DNA of 64,000 nucleotides from Nemorincola sp044225795 (GCA_044225795.1 JBGAIF010000003.1:62001-126000); one strand, 5' to 3'. Positions 23,553 through 33,628 are shown, numbered from the stretch's first letter. Numbers and translations are program-made. Notes: generated by a model not told the origin, from the sequence alone.

Positions 23553-25012
23553 TTTTTGTCTTTTCTTGAGATTTGCGCTACCAGTTCAGCTTCCGTTGCC
23601 AGCTTGTTGCCTACATATACTGTTCCCCTCATTTCGCATATACCGCGACGGATAGGGCTGAGCAGCTCCATTTTTAATATCAGCGTATCACCCGGGCGAA
23701 CCACGTTCTTAAAGCGCACCTTATCTATCTTCAGAAAGTAAGTATCATAGTTTTCCGGGTCGGTGATGTTGTTCATCGCCAGTATGCCCCCGGTCTGCGC
23801 CAGCGCCTCTATCTGCAGCACTCCCGGCATTACCGGGTTGCCCGGGAAGTGGCCCTGGAAGAAATGCTCGTTGAATGTTACATTCTTAATGCCTACCACA
23901 TGGCTGTCACTAAGTTCTATGATCTTATCAACCAGCAGGAAGGGGAACTTATGAGGTAATGCCTTTGTTATGTGGTTGATATCGTAGATGGCCGGCTGCG
24001 AAGGATCGTAGTGTGGTATATCAGAGAGGTGTTTATTCTTCTTGATATACTGCTTTATCTTCTTTGCAAATTCAACGTTCGACGCGTGTCCGGGTCTGCT
24101 GGCTATGATGTGTGCATTGATAGGGTAGCCTATCAGCGCCAGGTCTCCCACTACGTCCAGCAACTTGTGGCGCGCGGGTTCGTTAGTGAAATGGAGCTGA
24201 ATATTATTCAGGATGCCCTCCTGCTTTACTTCTATGGCTTGTTTATTAAAGACCTTGGCCAGCCTCGACAGCTCTTCTGCGCTCACTACCTTATCCACCA
24301 CCACTATCGCATTGTTCAGGTCTCCGCCCTTGATCAGGTTATTGTCCAGCAGGTATTCGAGTTCGTGCAGGAAACAGAACGTACGGCAGGGGCCTATCTG
24401 GTTCCTGAATTCGTCAATATGTTTCATGCCGGCATGCTGTGTGCCCAGCACCGGCGAATTAAAATCTATCAATGTAGTGATGGCATATTCCGTAGAGGGA
24501 ACAGCCAGCATATCTACATTCTTTACCGGGTCGTAAAAATGAATGTTCTGATCTATGGAATAGACGATACGTCTTGCCTCCTGTTCCTGTATGCCAACGC
24601 TTTCGATCGCTTCTATGAATTCACGCGCGCTGCCATCCATTATTGGTACTTCAGGCCCGTCAAGCTCTATCAGCACATTGTCTATACCCAGGCCCACGAG
24701 TGCGGCCAGTGTATGTTCCACAGTACTTACTCGCGCGCCGTTATATTCTATGGTTGTTCCGCGTGAGGTATCCACCACATAGTCAACATCGGCCTTTACC
24801 ACAGGCTGGTCGGTGATATCTATACGCTGAAAACGAATACCATAACCCGGGTTGGCGGGCTTCATGGTCATGGTCACATTCTTGCCGGTGTGCAACCCTA
24901 CGCCATGCAGTGTTACAGGCCCACTCAGTGTATGCTGGTTCAATCCGTTCTTGGAGACGTGCAATGTGTCGTTTTTTTTCCTGTTATCCGTTTTTACGAT
25001 GGTGTCGTTCAC
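23549..25012 (-). CDS. lpxC-fabZ: Bifunctional LpxC deacetylase / FabZ dehydratase
   Basis: 487 aa, a fusion. The N-terminal ~310 residues are LpxC, the zinc deacetylase committing UDP-acylated-GlcNAc to lipid A: GVGLHTGK near residue 40, the zinc-ligand region TVEHTLAAL, and HKLLDVVGDLAL with the second His and the Asp. The C-terminal ~150 residues are FabZ, 3-hydroxyacyl-ACP dehydratase, with LPHKFPFLLVDKI and the catalytic HFPGNPVMPGV segment. The fusion is a known Bacteroidota arrangement that balances acyl chains between lipid A and fatty acids. It overlaps lpxD and lpxA by 4 nt each. Confidence 0.97.
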   Translation of the reverse strand: MNDTIVKTDNRKKNDTLHVSKNGLNQHTLSGPVTLHGVGLHTGKNVTMTMKPANPGYGIRFQRIDITDQPVVKADVDYVVDTSRGTTIEYNGARVSTVEHTLAALVGLGIDNVLIELDGPEVPIMDGSAREFIEAIESVGIQEQEARRIVYSIDQNIHFYDPVKNVDMLAVPSTEYAITTLIDFNSPVLGTQHAGMKHIDEFRNQIGPCRTFCFLHELEYLLDNNLIKGGDLNNAIVVVDKVVSAEELSRLAKVFNKQAIEVKQEGILNNIQLHFTNEPARHKLLDVVGDLALIGYPINAHIIASRPGHASNVEFAKKIKQYIKKNKHLSDIPHYDPSQPAIYDINHITKALPHKFPFLLVDKIIELSDSHVVGIKNVTFNEHFFQGHFPGNPVMPGVLQIEALAQTGGILAMNNITDPENYDTYFLKIDKVRFKNVVRPGDTLILKMELLSPIRRGICEMRGTVYVGNKLATEAELVAQISRKDKK

Positions 25013-26082
25013 TTTTTATATTCCAGGTTTTGCGTACTTAATAATGCGGTTAATTCCTGCACAGTTTCCTCCAGTTTCTGGATACGGGACTGCAATTCGG
25101 GCAAATTTCTGAAAATTGCCTGACTTTTCAGCGAGTTTTTATATTCAAAAGCTGGGCTGCCGTTCAGCGTGGTATCAGGAGTGGTTATTGATTTTGACAA
25201 CCCGCTCTGCGCGTTGATCTTGGTGCCGTCTGCTATTTGTATATGGCCTACAATACCAACCTGGCCGCCGATAAGGCAGTTTTTGCCGATCTTGGTGGTG
25301 CCGGATATGCCGGTTTGTGCCGCTATCACTGTGTTTTCGCCTATTTCCACATTGTGTGCCACCATAATAAGGTTGTCCAGTTTCACCCCCTTCCTGATGA
25401 TGGTTGAGCCCATAGTGGCCCGGTCCACGGTAGTGTTGGCGCCTATTTCCACATCATCTTCTATGATCACATTGCCTATCTGTGGTATTTTTTTGTATGT
25501 GTGGTCGGCTTGCGGTGCAAAACCAAACCCATCGCCGCCTATTACGCATCCCGAATGTATCACTACTTGTGATCCAAGCCGGCATTCGTCATATATCTTA
25601 ACTCCGGAATATATCTTTGAATGAGCGCCTATAGTAGTATTGTTCCCGATATATGATCCGGGGTATATTTTCACCCCGTCACCCAGGGTCACATGATCGC
25701 CGATATAGCTGAAAGCGCCTATATATACATCCTTTCCGATAATGGCTGATGGAGAAACATAAGATGGCTGCTCTATCCCGGTCTTAGTGCCCCCGGAGAT
25801 CATTTCGCTGTATTTCTCCAAAAGCAGGGCAAAACTACCGTAGGCATCCTTTACCCGTATCAATGTGGCGCTTACAGGTTTTGTCACCTCAAGCGACTCA
25901 TTTACAAGTATTATCGACGCTTTCGATGTGTATAGGTATTCCTCATACTTCGGATTGGAGATGAAGCATAGTGTGCCGGATACAGCATCTTCTATCTTGG
26001 CTACGTCACTTACTTTAGTGTTAGGGTCTCCTTCCAGCCGGCCTTGAATAAGGGTAGCTATTTGTTGCGCTGTAAACTGCAT
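25009..26082 (-). CDS. lpxD: UDP-3-O-(3-hydroxyacyl)glucosamine N-acyltransferase
   Basis: 357 aa. It adds the second acyl chain, on nitrogen, in lipid A synthesis. An N-terminal uridine-binding domain (about 1-100) is followed by hexapeptide repeats of the left-handed beta-helix (PSAIIGKDVYIGAFSYIG), the catalytic-His region MVAHNVEIGENTVI, and a C-terminal helix. It is the first lpx gene of the operon lpxD-lpxC/fabZ-lpxA and overlaps the next by 4 nt. The HD-hydrolase gene ends 70 nt upstream. Confidence 0.96.
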   Translation of the reverse strand: MQFTAQQIATLIQGRLEGDPNTKVSDVAKIEDAVSGTLCFISNPKYEEYLYTSKASIILVNESLEVTKPVSATLIRVKDAYGSFALLLEKYSEMISGGTKTGIEQPSYVSPSAIIGKDVYIGAFSYIGDHVTLGDGVKIYPGSYIGNNTTIGAHSKIYSGVKIYDECRLGSQVVIHSGCVIGGDGFGFAPQADHTYKKIPQIGNVIIEDDVEIGANTTVDRATMGSTIIRKGVKLDNLIMVAHNVEIGENTVIAAQTGISGTTKIGKNCLIGGQVGIVGHIQIADGTKINAQSGLSKSITTPDTTLNGSPAFEYKNSLKSQAIFRNLPELQSRIQKLEETVQELTALLSTQNLEYKK

Positions 26083-26152
26083 GTATGGTTAATTTCAGTT
26101 GTTCACTAATACTACTCACGGGGTATATTTCCACACTACAGTACCTTGGTCA

Positions 26153-27382
26153 TCAGAGGTCAAACGAGTCAACAAAGCAAATGTAGTTTTTATGAACTGC
26201 ACGGGCAAGTGTCTGGTTGACCAATGAATCATCTATTTCTGTAATGTTTTTGACGGTTCCGGATTTGGTTTCTATTTTGATCAGCTCATCATTCATATTG
26301 TATGTGCTGTTTGAAGTAACGCCCTCAAAGACAAAATATTTCAACTCATCATCACTGAACCCTGAAAATTCCCTGGCTCTCTCTTTTTTATACACCAAAA
26401 TGCTTGCCAAAGATTCAGAACTAAACAAAACTTTATAAAGTTTTCTCAAAATCAGCATTTTACACAGCTTAGATAATACTTTATCTTTATGCGTTTGCCA
26501 GACTTTTATAGAAACGATAACATCGTTGTCGTCCAGTTTACAGAAATAATTCAGATGTTCGGGATTGTTCCGGAAATCATCCTCACTTAGATTCCTGTGA
26601 AGGAAATAGTTTAATGCAGGTGTCGCAAATAATTCTTCACCATTCATCACCAGCTCCTTCGCGCGCCTAAGTATATTTATCACCAGCATTTCAGCTCCAA
26701 GCACGGTCTTGTGCAGGTACACCTGCCAGTACATCAGTCGCCGCGCGATGATGAATTTCTCTACAGAATACACACCCTTCTCTTCCACCATCAGTTCATT
26801 GTTGCGCACGGTCAGCATCTGCAGGATACGGTCATACCCGATAACACCTTCCGATACCCCTGTGTAAAAGCTATCCCTGTTGAGGTAATCCATACGGTCA
26901 ACATCCAGTTGGCTGGATACAAGCTGGTGCAGGTAGCGGTTGGGGTACGAATGGTCGAACACCTGGATGGCTTTTTGCAACAAGCCCCCCAGTTCCGCAT
27001 CCATCCGCTCCATGATGAGGCGTGAAAGCGTTTCATGAGAAACACCTCCCACCAGCGAATGTTCCAGGGAATGTGAGAATGGTCCGTGCCCTATGTCATG
27101 CAGGAGTGCTGCCATACGTGCTGCCAGGTGATCATCTTTATCAGTAGTGATACCCTTTGCCTTCAGTTCGTCCAGCGCCTTTCCCATCAGGTGGCAGGCG
27201 CCCAGAGAATGAGCGAACCGTGTATGTTCCGCACCGGGATAAACGAGGTGCGCAAGCCCCATTTGTTTTATGGTGCGCAAACGCTGAAACCACGGGTGGT
27301 CAATTACTTGTAGCAGCTCTGGTTCGGGAAATCTAATGAACCCGTAAACAGGGTCATTGATGATCTTGACTTTAACACTCAT
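26153..27382 (-). CDS. HD-domain phosphohydrolase, SAMHD1/dGTPase-like
   Basis: 409 aa. Metal-binding residues of the HD superfamily are visible: His53 or His58 in AEHTRFAHSLG, the HD pair in LLHDIGHGPFSH (about 95-96), and Asp in LDVDRMDYLNRD. The order and the VYGFIRFPEPE start match the dGTPase/SAMHD1-like group, which hydrolyses dNTPs or related nucleotides. It lies directly upstream of lpxD on the same strand; this neighbourhood is common in Bacteroidota, but a functional tie to lipid A is not established. Confidence 0.93.
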   Translation of the reverse strand: MSVKVKIINDPVYGFIRFPEPELLQVIDHPWFQRLRTIKQMGLAHLVYPGAEHTRFAHSLGACHLMGKALDELKAKGITTDKDDHLAARMAALLHDIGHGPFSHSLEHSLVGGVSHETLSRLIMERMDAELGGLLQKAIQVFDHSYPNRYLHQLVSSQLDVDRMDYLNRDSFYTGVSEGVIGYDRILQMLTVRNNELMVEEKGVYSVEKFIIARRLMYWQVYLHKTVLGAEMLVINILRRAKELVMNGEELFATPALNYFLHRNLSEDDFRNNPEHLNYFCKLDDNDVIVSIKVWQTHKDKVLSKLCKMLILRKLYKVLFSSESLASILVYKKERAREFSGFSDDELKYFVFEGVTSNSTYNMNDELIKIETKSGTVKNITEIDDSLVNQTLARAVHKNYICFVDSFDL

Positions 27383-27539
27383 CCGGCGTTAAAATTACCG
27401 CATTTTTATCTAAGAAATCACCTCTTTTCATACTTGCAGATCTAGGGGTTTGATCGTATTTGACCTGTGAAAATCACCAATACACCCATGCAGGTATCAG
27501 TAATGTGAGGGGAATGCCCATAATATTGTAATAAACAGA

Positions 27540-27562
27540 AAAGCAGCCATATCGGCTGCTTT
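27540..27562 (-). terminator. Terminator after the barrel-protein pair
   Basis: Arms AAAGCAGCC (27540-27548) and GGCTGCTTT (27554-27562) with loop ATATC. It is 20 nt past the stop of the minus-strand barrel gene at 27583. Confidence 0.7.
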
Positions 27563-27582
27563 CACAAGATTTTTTCACAGGC

Positions 27583-28209
27583 TTATTTGATCCTGTACCC
27601 AACATAAAGATGTATCGTGCTCGTCATCCACGACTGCCCGGTATTGGTAGCAATATTGCTCCGGATATTCGATAATCCCTGCACATAGCGCGCTCCGGCA
27701 TGAATATGTTTCGAAGCCCTGTATTCCAGTCCCAGCACACCGCCAAAATTATTTGCTTTAAAGTAATTCCTCGGATCGATACCAAGGCTCGGGTTCTCAT
27801 TTACAGATATAAATGTGCTGAACTGCGGGCCGGCCTGCAGCCACAATCCTTTTGCTATCTCATATTCTGCAAGCGCAACGATATCCGCATTCAGAAGGCT
27901 GAAATAAGAGTTGTGATGAAAAGAATCATCCTTGATGTCATATTTAGAAGAACTGATCATTACTTCGGCGCGTACACCAAGCTTCTTTCTGTCTGACGAT
28001 ACAAAACCACCTACAGCAAATCCCGGGGTCATCCCTTTCTTATAGGTAGAATCACCCTTGATGCTGTTCATATTGGCTCCCGCCTTTATGCCATAGCACA
28101 CTTTGGTAAGCGTATCTTTTCTATAGCGTATGGAGTCTATCCTTGATTGTGCATACACCAGGTTAGCCATCATCACAGCGAAGGCCAGCAGAGCAAGTCT
28201 TAATTTCAT
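27583..28209 (-). CDS. Outer-membrane beta-barrel protein (PorT-like family)
   Basis: 208 aa, signal peptide about 1-20. Strand-like segments such as CYGIKAGANMNSI, GFAVGGFVSS, LGVRAEVMISSSKYD and IHLYVGYRIK are those of the Bacteroidota outer-membrane protein beta-barrel (OMP_b-brl_2) group, typically eight strands. It starts 26 nt after the related gene at 28236-28859 and shares its strand order and C-terminus (VGYRIK/VGYNFL), so the two look like tandem paralogs. Confidence 0.82.
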   Translation of the reverse strand: MKLRLALLAFAVMMANLVYAQSRIDSIRYRKDTLTKVCYGIKAGANMNSIKGDSTYKKGMTPGFAVGGFVSSDRKKLGVRAEVMISSSKYDIKDDSFHHNSYFSLLNADIVALAEYEIAKGLWLQAGPQFSTFISVNENPSLGIDPRNYFKANNFGGVLGLEYRASKHIHAGARYVQGLSNIRSNIATNTGQSWMTSTIHLYVGYRIK

Positions 28210-28235
28210 TTAATCTTTTTTATTGTTTGTTTGTT

Positions 28236-28859
28236 TTAGAGAAAATTGTAACCTACATAAGCCTGTATGGTACGGGTATGCCATGCGCCTGAAGCAGCGG
28301 TAACGCTCGCATTTTTTATGTCTGTGAGGCCGAGTATGTATCGGGCACCAACCCTCATATGCGCCGGAAGCCTGGCTTCAAGCCCCAGTACACCTGAGAA
28401 CGATGGTTTAAAATAATCTTTAGCCACAGTACCTGCCGACAATGGTAAGTCTGTAGATGAGTTCAGCACTTTGCTGTACTGGGGGCCTGCTTGTGCCCAA
28501 AGCCTGTTCAGGAGTTTGTACTCAAACATCAGGGGAATGTCAAGGTAAAGATTTTTATACGTTCCGTTTGTGGTGGCAGTTAATGTGTAGGTGTACTTCG
28601 CGGAGCTGACAAGGCCCTCGATACGTCCGCCGAACTTACCCTTGCGCACACCAAAGAATGCACCCGCAACGATCCCAGGCTGGTATGCCTTCTTAAAACT
28701 GGTGCCGGCTAACTGGTTGAAGTTAGCTCCGAGTTTCAGTCCCAGGTCAACCTTGGGAAGAGCCTCCGATACTTTTTTAACGCCGGGTAGCTGCGCATTT
28801 GCTGTTCCTGAAAAAAATACTGCTGCAATTAGTGCGGTTAGTAATATTCTAGGTTTCAT
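28236..28859 (-). CDS. Outer-membrane beta-barrel protein (PorT-like family)
   Basis: 207 aa from the ATG at 28859, chosen because it begins the signal peptide MKPRILLTALIAAVFF (cleaved near ANAQ); longer frames to 28961 would bury that signal behind 34 residues. The mature part has barrel strands such as DLGLKLGANFNQLAG, GIVAGAFFGVRKG and TIQAYVGYNFL. It is the upstream member of a tandem pair with 27583-28209. Its ligand is unknown. It diverges from the membrane-protein gene at 28960 across 100 bp. Confidence 0.82.
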   Translation of the reverse strand: MKPRILLTALIAAVFFSGTANAQLPGVKKVSEALPKVDLGLKLGANFNQLAGTSFKKAYQPGIVAGAFFGVRKGKFGGRIEGLVSSAKYTYTLTATTNGTYKNLYLDIPLMFEYKLLNRLWAQAGPQYSKVLNSSTDLPLSAGTVAKDYFKPSFSGVLGLEARLPAHMRVGARYILGLTDIKNASVTAASGAWHTRTIQAYVGYNFL

Positions 28860-28959
28860 GTTAACGTGTTTTTTGCAAATATATGATACAAATAACTTGC
28901 CATCGGCAATAATTGTCAACAGGTGTGGCATTTGGGCGTATTGATCTATTTTTACGGCC

Positions 28960-30387
28960 ATGCCAGATATATACCGGACATCTGCTCTTCGGAAAGCGGC
29001 GCAAATAACTATTGGTTTGCTCGCGGTGATGCTGATAGGTATTATCTGTTACTACAGGGAGGCTATGTTGTTTAGCGACTGTGCCCACAACCTGTTTCGT
29101 ATCATCGATCACAACAGGGTAGAGATAGAGGCGAGCCGCTGGGGTATAGGCATCAGCCAGGCTTTTCCATTGGTTTGTGCGCGTTTACATTTGCCGCTCA
29201 AGGTGATCATGGCAGCCTATGCGGGTAGCTTTTATGTCTTATATCTGCTCATCGCCTTATTGTTGGTTTACAGGTATAGAAACTACGGGTTGGCCGTACT
29301 GCTTGGTTTATACGTCACACTCCTCGTCAGCGATTCCTATTACTACCTCAATAATGAAGGCATTGCCCTATTGTTCCTCGTTTTTGCGCTCAATTACGAG
29401 ATGGCGATCCGTAAGAGACCGGTGGGTCTGATCTACCTCGTGTTTATTCCAACGTTTTATTTTGCTGTGTGGACACACCCGCTCGTTATGATGCCCGCTA
29501 TTTACCTGTGGTTCTTTTTCATGGCCGATAAAGATAGCTGGCCTTACAGCAGACCACATACAATTATGTTCACGGTCATTTTATTTGTACTGTGCCTCTG
29601 GAAGTTTTACGAAGGCATGCATCACGGCTACGACAGCACAAAGCTCGAATCACTGACAACATTTGATATCAATAAAGTGTTCAGAATATATGAAGCGCCG
29701 CAGTTTCATTTTTTGCTCCGCAGCTTCGTGCAGAATTACTGGATATGCTCCTTGCTGTTTCTGGCAGGTCTTGTTGCGCTGGTAAGAGAGCGCAGGTATT
29801 GGCTGGCATTTATCACGGTAGGTTCAGCCCTCGCCTATTTTGTACTGTTGTGTATCACCTATTGGGATACGGAATCCCGCAGGTTCTATATGGAGGTGGA
29901 ATATATGCCGTTATCGGTCATTACTTCGGCGCCGTTTGTCTATTTCATACTTCCGAAGATGAGCGTTCGTGCCGGGGTTGTATCAGTGGTGTTGATATTC
30001 CTTGTCCGTCTGGGCTATATGCATCATTCGGTAGCGCCATTCAGGGAGCGGCTGGAGTTGCTTACGTCCATGTATGAAAAAATGAAGGAAAAAGGGTACA
30101 CAAAGGTTGTGCTGACAGATATGCCACCAGATGCAGGTAAAAAGCTCATTATGACCTGGGGAGCCCCCGTAGAAAGTATGCTGCTGTCAAAACTGCAAGG
30201 CGATGTGCCGCAGCGGACCTTCATTTTTATGGATGCCGGGCAGATGACGGGTTACCGGCAAGGTGATAAAATAACCATGATAGGTTGCTGGGAGTTATGG
30301 ACTCCCGAAAAGCTGAATAGCTATTATTTTAAATTAGACACATCGCGCACTTATCAGACAATTTCCTATTCCGGGCTTATGCGGTAG
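28960..30387 (+). CDS. Polytopic membrane protein of unknown function
   Basis: 475 aa with about ten predicted membrane helices. After the first helix comes an acidic loop (LFSDCAHNLFRIIDHNR, about 36-52), the place where GT-C glycosyltransferases carry their catalytic Asp, but no family motif is clear. The C-terminal ~100 residues are soluble. It may be a distant GT-C member or another integral membrane protein. Its 3' end overlaps the convergent bshC by 11 nt. Confidence 0.7.
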   Translation: MPDIYRTSALRKAAQITIGLLAVMLIGIICYYREAMLFSDCAHNLFRIIDHNRVEIEASRWGIGISQAFPLVCARLHLPLKVIMAAYAGSFYVLYLLIALLLVYRYRNYGLAVLLGLYVTLLVSDSYYYLNNEGIALLFLVFALNYEMAIRKRPVGLIYLVFIPTFYFAVWTHPLVMMPAIYLWFFFMADKDSWPYSRPHTIMFTVILFVLCLWKFYEGMHHGYDSTKLESLTTFDINKVFRIYEAPQFHFLLRSFVQNYWICSLLFLAGLVALVRERRYWLAFITVGSALAYFVLLCITYWDTESRRFYMEVEYMPLSVITSAPFVYFILPKMSVRAGVVSVVLIFLVRLGYMHHSVAPFRERLELLTSMYEKMKEKGYTKVVLTDMPPDAGKKLIMTWGAPVESMLLSKLQGDVPQRTFIFMDAGQMTGYRQGDKITMIGCWELWTPEKLNSYYFKLDTSRTYQTISYSGLMR

Positions 30388-32077
30388 TTTGCTCTATGAT
30401 CAGGAACCGGGGGTTGAGTGCGTCTGTACCATCCTTAATGGTATCGAAGAATGCCGGGCCGTACTGCAGGTAGTATTCCATAAAGTTCTCGACGCGCTCC
30501 TGCAAACTTTTGTTAGGAAATAGCCCGGTCTTTAATTTGGAGATACGAGCCACTTGTGTGCTCATTTTCTTTTTCTCGGCTTTCAGCATCTTCTTCTCAA
30601 GTATATCAAGCTGGCGTTTCATTTTAGCCAGGGCTGCATCGGCAGCACCTTTTAGGGTAGGGTCCACCTTCATAGCCTTTTGTTTCAGATCCCGGAATAG
30701 CTGCTCCAGTGATGCAGCCTCACTGCCCGTTTGCCATTCATTTTGTGTATGGCCTGCAACGTATGTTGCTATCAATGTTCCTTCATCTTTGAAAAGGTCA
30801 TTAATACTGAGTTCCAGTTGTTTTCTGAGCCTGGTATGTACTTCATTACTCCATAATACAGATTGTCGCAGGTGAATGGATGGGAAAAATACATCGTAAT
30901 GGCTGAATAGAGTTTTCAGTTGCATCCAGTAGGCCACTTCCGCGCCACCGCCTATGAATGCTACATCGGGTAGAATAGTTTCCTGGTAGAGGCCGCGTAA
31001 CATTACGTTCGGACTGAACCGCTCAGGGTGCTCATTCAGTTCGGTGATAAGCTCATCCTCTGTCCGGCTTTGGCCCGTATTGATCACCACCCACCGGTCG
31101 CCATGTTTTTCTATGCGTTCGCGAAGTTGCTCTGCAAGATAGAAGATGTTGATAGGTCTGGGATATGCCTGCACCTTATAGTGCGCGCTTAGTTTGTCTG
31201 TTTGTGCAGTAAGTATCGGCAGCGATGTGCTGTTCAGCAGTTCATCCTGCATCACCGGTATGAACTGCGCCTTCAGTGTCTGATCGTCGGGATCAAGTAC
31301 TACAAGCCCGTATCTTCCGAACAGTTCATTGACTAAGTAGCGGGTTGCTGCTCCTATTGTTTTATGTTTCAGGTAAGCGGTCGTCAGTATATTCGTCAGG
31401 GTATCACAGTTGTTTCCGGGTGGGCCAAATGTCCTGCATAGATCATTCAGCATCTTTTTTAGCCCGGATGTGTTCATCCTCCCCACAGCCCCGCTTTGTC
31501 CGTCGCCGTCCCACATAAATTTTTCTCCTCTGAACCTGAATGTCCCCAGTTCATCAAGGTCATTGTCTTCGCTGCCCATATAATATACAGGCACGAATCT
31601 TTTATCAGGGTATCGTTCATTTAGCTGTTCGGCAAGCTTTATAGCGTGCATGATCTTGTACACAAAATACAGGTAGCCGGTCAGCAGGTTGGGCTGGTGT
31701 GCCGTACAAACTGTATAGGTATGCTCATTCAGCAGCGCATCAATGTTGTTTTGCACAGCATCGGTCACTTCCAGTTGACTGTATTGTTTTTGCAGGGCAG
31801 CTACCAATACACGCCTGTTTACCGGAAATTTGCTCCTGTCACGTATAGCTTTGGAAAGATCGTCTTCGGTGAAAGAGTAGTTGAAAAACGGAGCTATATC
31901 CGATCGTAATGCCAGGTAGTCAGTAACAAGCGAAGAAAAATACCCGGTATCGGAGTATGGCACATGAGTAAAACTATTATCCACAGATATTAATTTGACA
32001 GCGAAGGTAGTAGCCCTGCGCCAAAAAAACGCTATTGACAGATAGCGATTTATTATTGCGAAAGGTATTTTTGCCAT
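30377..32077 (-). CDS. bshC: Bacillithiol biosynthesis cysteine-adding enzyme
   Basis: 566 aa. BshC ligates cysteine to glucosaminyl-malate, the last step of bacillithiol synthesis. Family features seen: the Rossmann-like core with TAHQPNLLTGYLYFVYK (about 133-149), VYYMGSEDNDLDE, and a long C-terminal coiled coil. About 30 N-terminal residues (MAKIPFAII...) before FTHVPYSDTGYFS are longer than usual and may not be translated; a GTG near 31983 is an alternative. bshA/bshB are not in the window. It shares an 11-nt 3' overlap with the convergent gene at 28960. Confidence 0.93.
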   Translation of the reverse strand: MAKIPFAIINRYLSIAFFWRRATTFAVKLISVDNSFTHVPYSDTGYFSSLVTDYLALRSDIAPFFNYSFTEDDLSKAIRDRSKFPVNRRVLVAALQKQYSQLEVTDAVQNNIDALLNEHTYTVCTAHQPNLLTGYLYFVYKIMHAIKLAEQLNERYPDKRFVPVYYMGSEDNDLDELGTFRFRGEKFMWDGDGQSGAVGRMNTSGLKKMLNDLCRTFGPPGNNCDTLTNILTTAYLKHKTIGAATRYLVNELFGRYGLVVLDPDDQTLKAQFIPVMQDELLNSTSLPILTAQTDKLSAHYKVQAYPRPINIFYLAEQLRERIEKHGDRWVVINTGQSRTEDELITELNEHPERFSPNVMLRGLYQETILPDVAFIGGGAEVAYWMQLKTLFSHYDVFFPSIHLRQSVLWSNEVHTRLRKQLELSINDLFKDEGTLIATYVAGHTQNEWQTGSEAASLEQLFRDLKQKAMKVDPTLKGAADAALAKMKRQLDILEKKMLKAEKKKMSTQVARISKLKTGLFPNKSLQERVENFMEYYLQYGPAFFDTIKDGTDALNPRFLIIEQTTA

Positions 32078-32120
32078 TAGTCATAGACAAAGTCGAAAAA
32101 TACTGTATATTCATAGGTAT

Positions 32121-32810
32121 ATGAGCGATTCCAATAGTATCAAGAACTGGGTGGAAGATGAGCGTCCACGTGAGAAGATGGTCCAAAAGGGCGCGTCCGC
32201 GCTTTCTGACGCCGAATTGCTGGGCATTATCATTTCCAGCGGCACCAAAGAACGGTCCGCTATCGATCTTGCACGTGATATTTTGGCGTTGGCACATAAC
32301 AATCTCCGTGAGTTGGGACGGCTTGGCGTGAAGGAATTGCAGCAGGTCAAAGGGATCGGAGATGCCCGTGCCATTACTATCAGCGCAGCTATGGAACTAG
32401 GCAGGCGCCGGCAGGTGAGTGAAGGCCTGGAGCGGGAAAGTATCAATAACAGTACAGATGCGGCCAATATCATAGTGCCGTTGTTGCAGGATATGAACCA
32501 TGAGGTGTTCTGCGTGGTCTATCTCAATCATGCTAACAAGGTCATCAAGCATGAGTTCATCAGCTATGGCGGGCTCACCGCCACTGTGGCTGACACAAGG
32601 ATCATTCTGAAGAATTGCCTGTTGTGCAATGCCAGCCAGATCATTGTAGCTCATAATCATCCGTCAGGCAGCCTGAAACCAAGTGAGGCCGACAAGGTAT
32701 TGACGGAAAAGATACGTGAGTCTGCTGCGTTCATGGATATCAGGCTCATAGATCACATTATCGTGGCAGGTGGCAGCTATTTAAGCATGTCAGATGAGGG
32801 GTATATTTAG
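32121..32810 (+). CDS. radC: RadC-family JAB/MPN domain protein
   Basis: 229 aa. The N-terminal helix-hairpin-helix part (KELQQVKGIGDARAI, about 69-83) is followed by the JAB1/MPN domain. The metal-site pattern is complete: HNHPSGSLKPSEAD gives His-x-His-x7-Ser-x2-Asp. The original role in DNA repair is doubtful; the family is now known simply as UPF0758/RadC. It diverges from bshC across 43 bp and is followed by xth 33 nt after its stop. Confidence 0.95.
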   Translation: MSDSNSIKNWVEDERPREKMVQKGASALSDAELLGIIISSGTKERSAIDLARDILALAHNNLRELGRLGVKELQQVKGIGDARAITISAAMELGRRRQVSEGLERESINNSTDAANIIVPLLQDMNHEVFCVVYLNHANKVIKHEFISYGGLTATVADTRIILKNCLLCNASQIIVAHNHPSGSLKPSEADKVLTEKIRESAAFMDIRLIDHIIVAGGSYLSMSDEGYI

Positions 32811-32843
32811 TAATCAGTTAAATTGCAGAAAAAACACAGCATC

Positions 32844-33611
32844 ATGCGTATCATATCATATAACGTGAATGGAATAAGAAGTGCGGTAAAGAAAGGATTT
32901 GTAGATTGGCTGAAGTCCGATCCTGCGGATATAGTATGCCTGCAGGAGATAAAGGCCAACCAGGAAGATGTGCCGATCGCCGAAATAAACGCTGCGGGAT
33001 ATGAAGTATTCTCATTCTCTGCACAGAAAAAAGGATATAGCGGTGTTGGTATCCTTACCAGGATAAAGCCGGTAAATGTGATATGTGGCAATGGCGTGGA
33101 GCAGAGTGATTACGAGGGCCGTATCATCAGGGCCGATTTTAAGGAGGTAACGTTGGTGAACGCCTACTTCCCGAGCGGCACCAGCGGTGAAGACAGGCAA
33201 ACGTATAAGTATCAATGGCTCAATGAATTTTATAAATACCTTGATGAACTGAAAAAAACGCGCCCCAAGCTGATAATTTGCGGCGACTACAATATCTGCC
33301 ACCAGGCCATTGATATCCACGACCCTGTGCGCAATAAGAATTATACAGGTTTCCTCCCCGACGAGCGCGCATGGATGGATAAGTTGTTCAACAGTGGTTA
33401 CGTAGATACTTTCCGCCACTTCAATAAAGAACCTCACCAATATACCTGGTGGAGCGCTTTCGGGAATGCCCGTGCTAATAACAAAGGCTGGCGTATCGAC
33501 TATGTGAATGTCACAGAACCTTTGAAGAAGTCATTGGTCTATGCGGAGATCATGCCTCATGTGAAGCACTCCGATCATTGTCCCGTATTCCTCGAGTTGA
33601 AGGCTAAGTAG
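32844..33611 (+). CDS. xth: Exodeoxyribonuclease III (AP endonuclease)
   Basis: 255 aa from the ATG at 32844, chosen because MRIISYNVNGIRSA is the standard family start; a TTG at 32823 would add seven residues. The family cuts abasic sites and degrades 3' ends in base-excision repair. Catalytic-site segments are visible: LQEIKAN (metal-binding Glu), CGDYNICH, and KHSDHCPVFLE (Asp-His). It is co-oriented with radC and convergent with ribF, whose stop is 17 bp away. Confidence 0.96.
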   Translation: MRIISYNVNGIRSAVKKGFVDWLKSDPADIVCLQEIKANQEDVPIAEINAAGYEVFSFSAQKKGYSGVGILTRIKPVNVICGNGVEQSDYEGRIIRADFKEVTLVNAYFPSGTSGEDRQTYKYQWLNEFYKYLDELKKTRPKLIICGDYNICHQAIDIHDPVRNKNYTGFLPDERAWMDKLFNSGYVDTFRHFNKEPHQYTWWSAFGNARANNKGWRIDYVNVTEPLKKSLVYAEIMPHVKHSDHCPVFLELKAK

Positions 33612-33628
33612 GGTATTCAGGGTTGATG

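Noticed and set aside
23972..24766. 264-codon frame opposite lpxC-fabZ
   Set aside because: Composition (Tyr/Val/His/Arg-rich) and lack of any motif mark it as a shadow of the lipid A gene.
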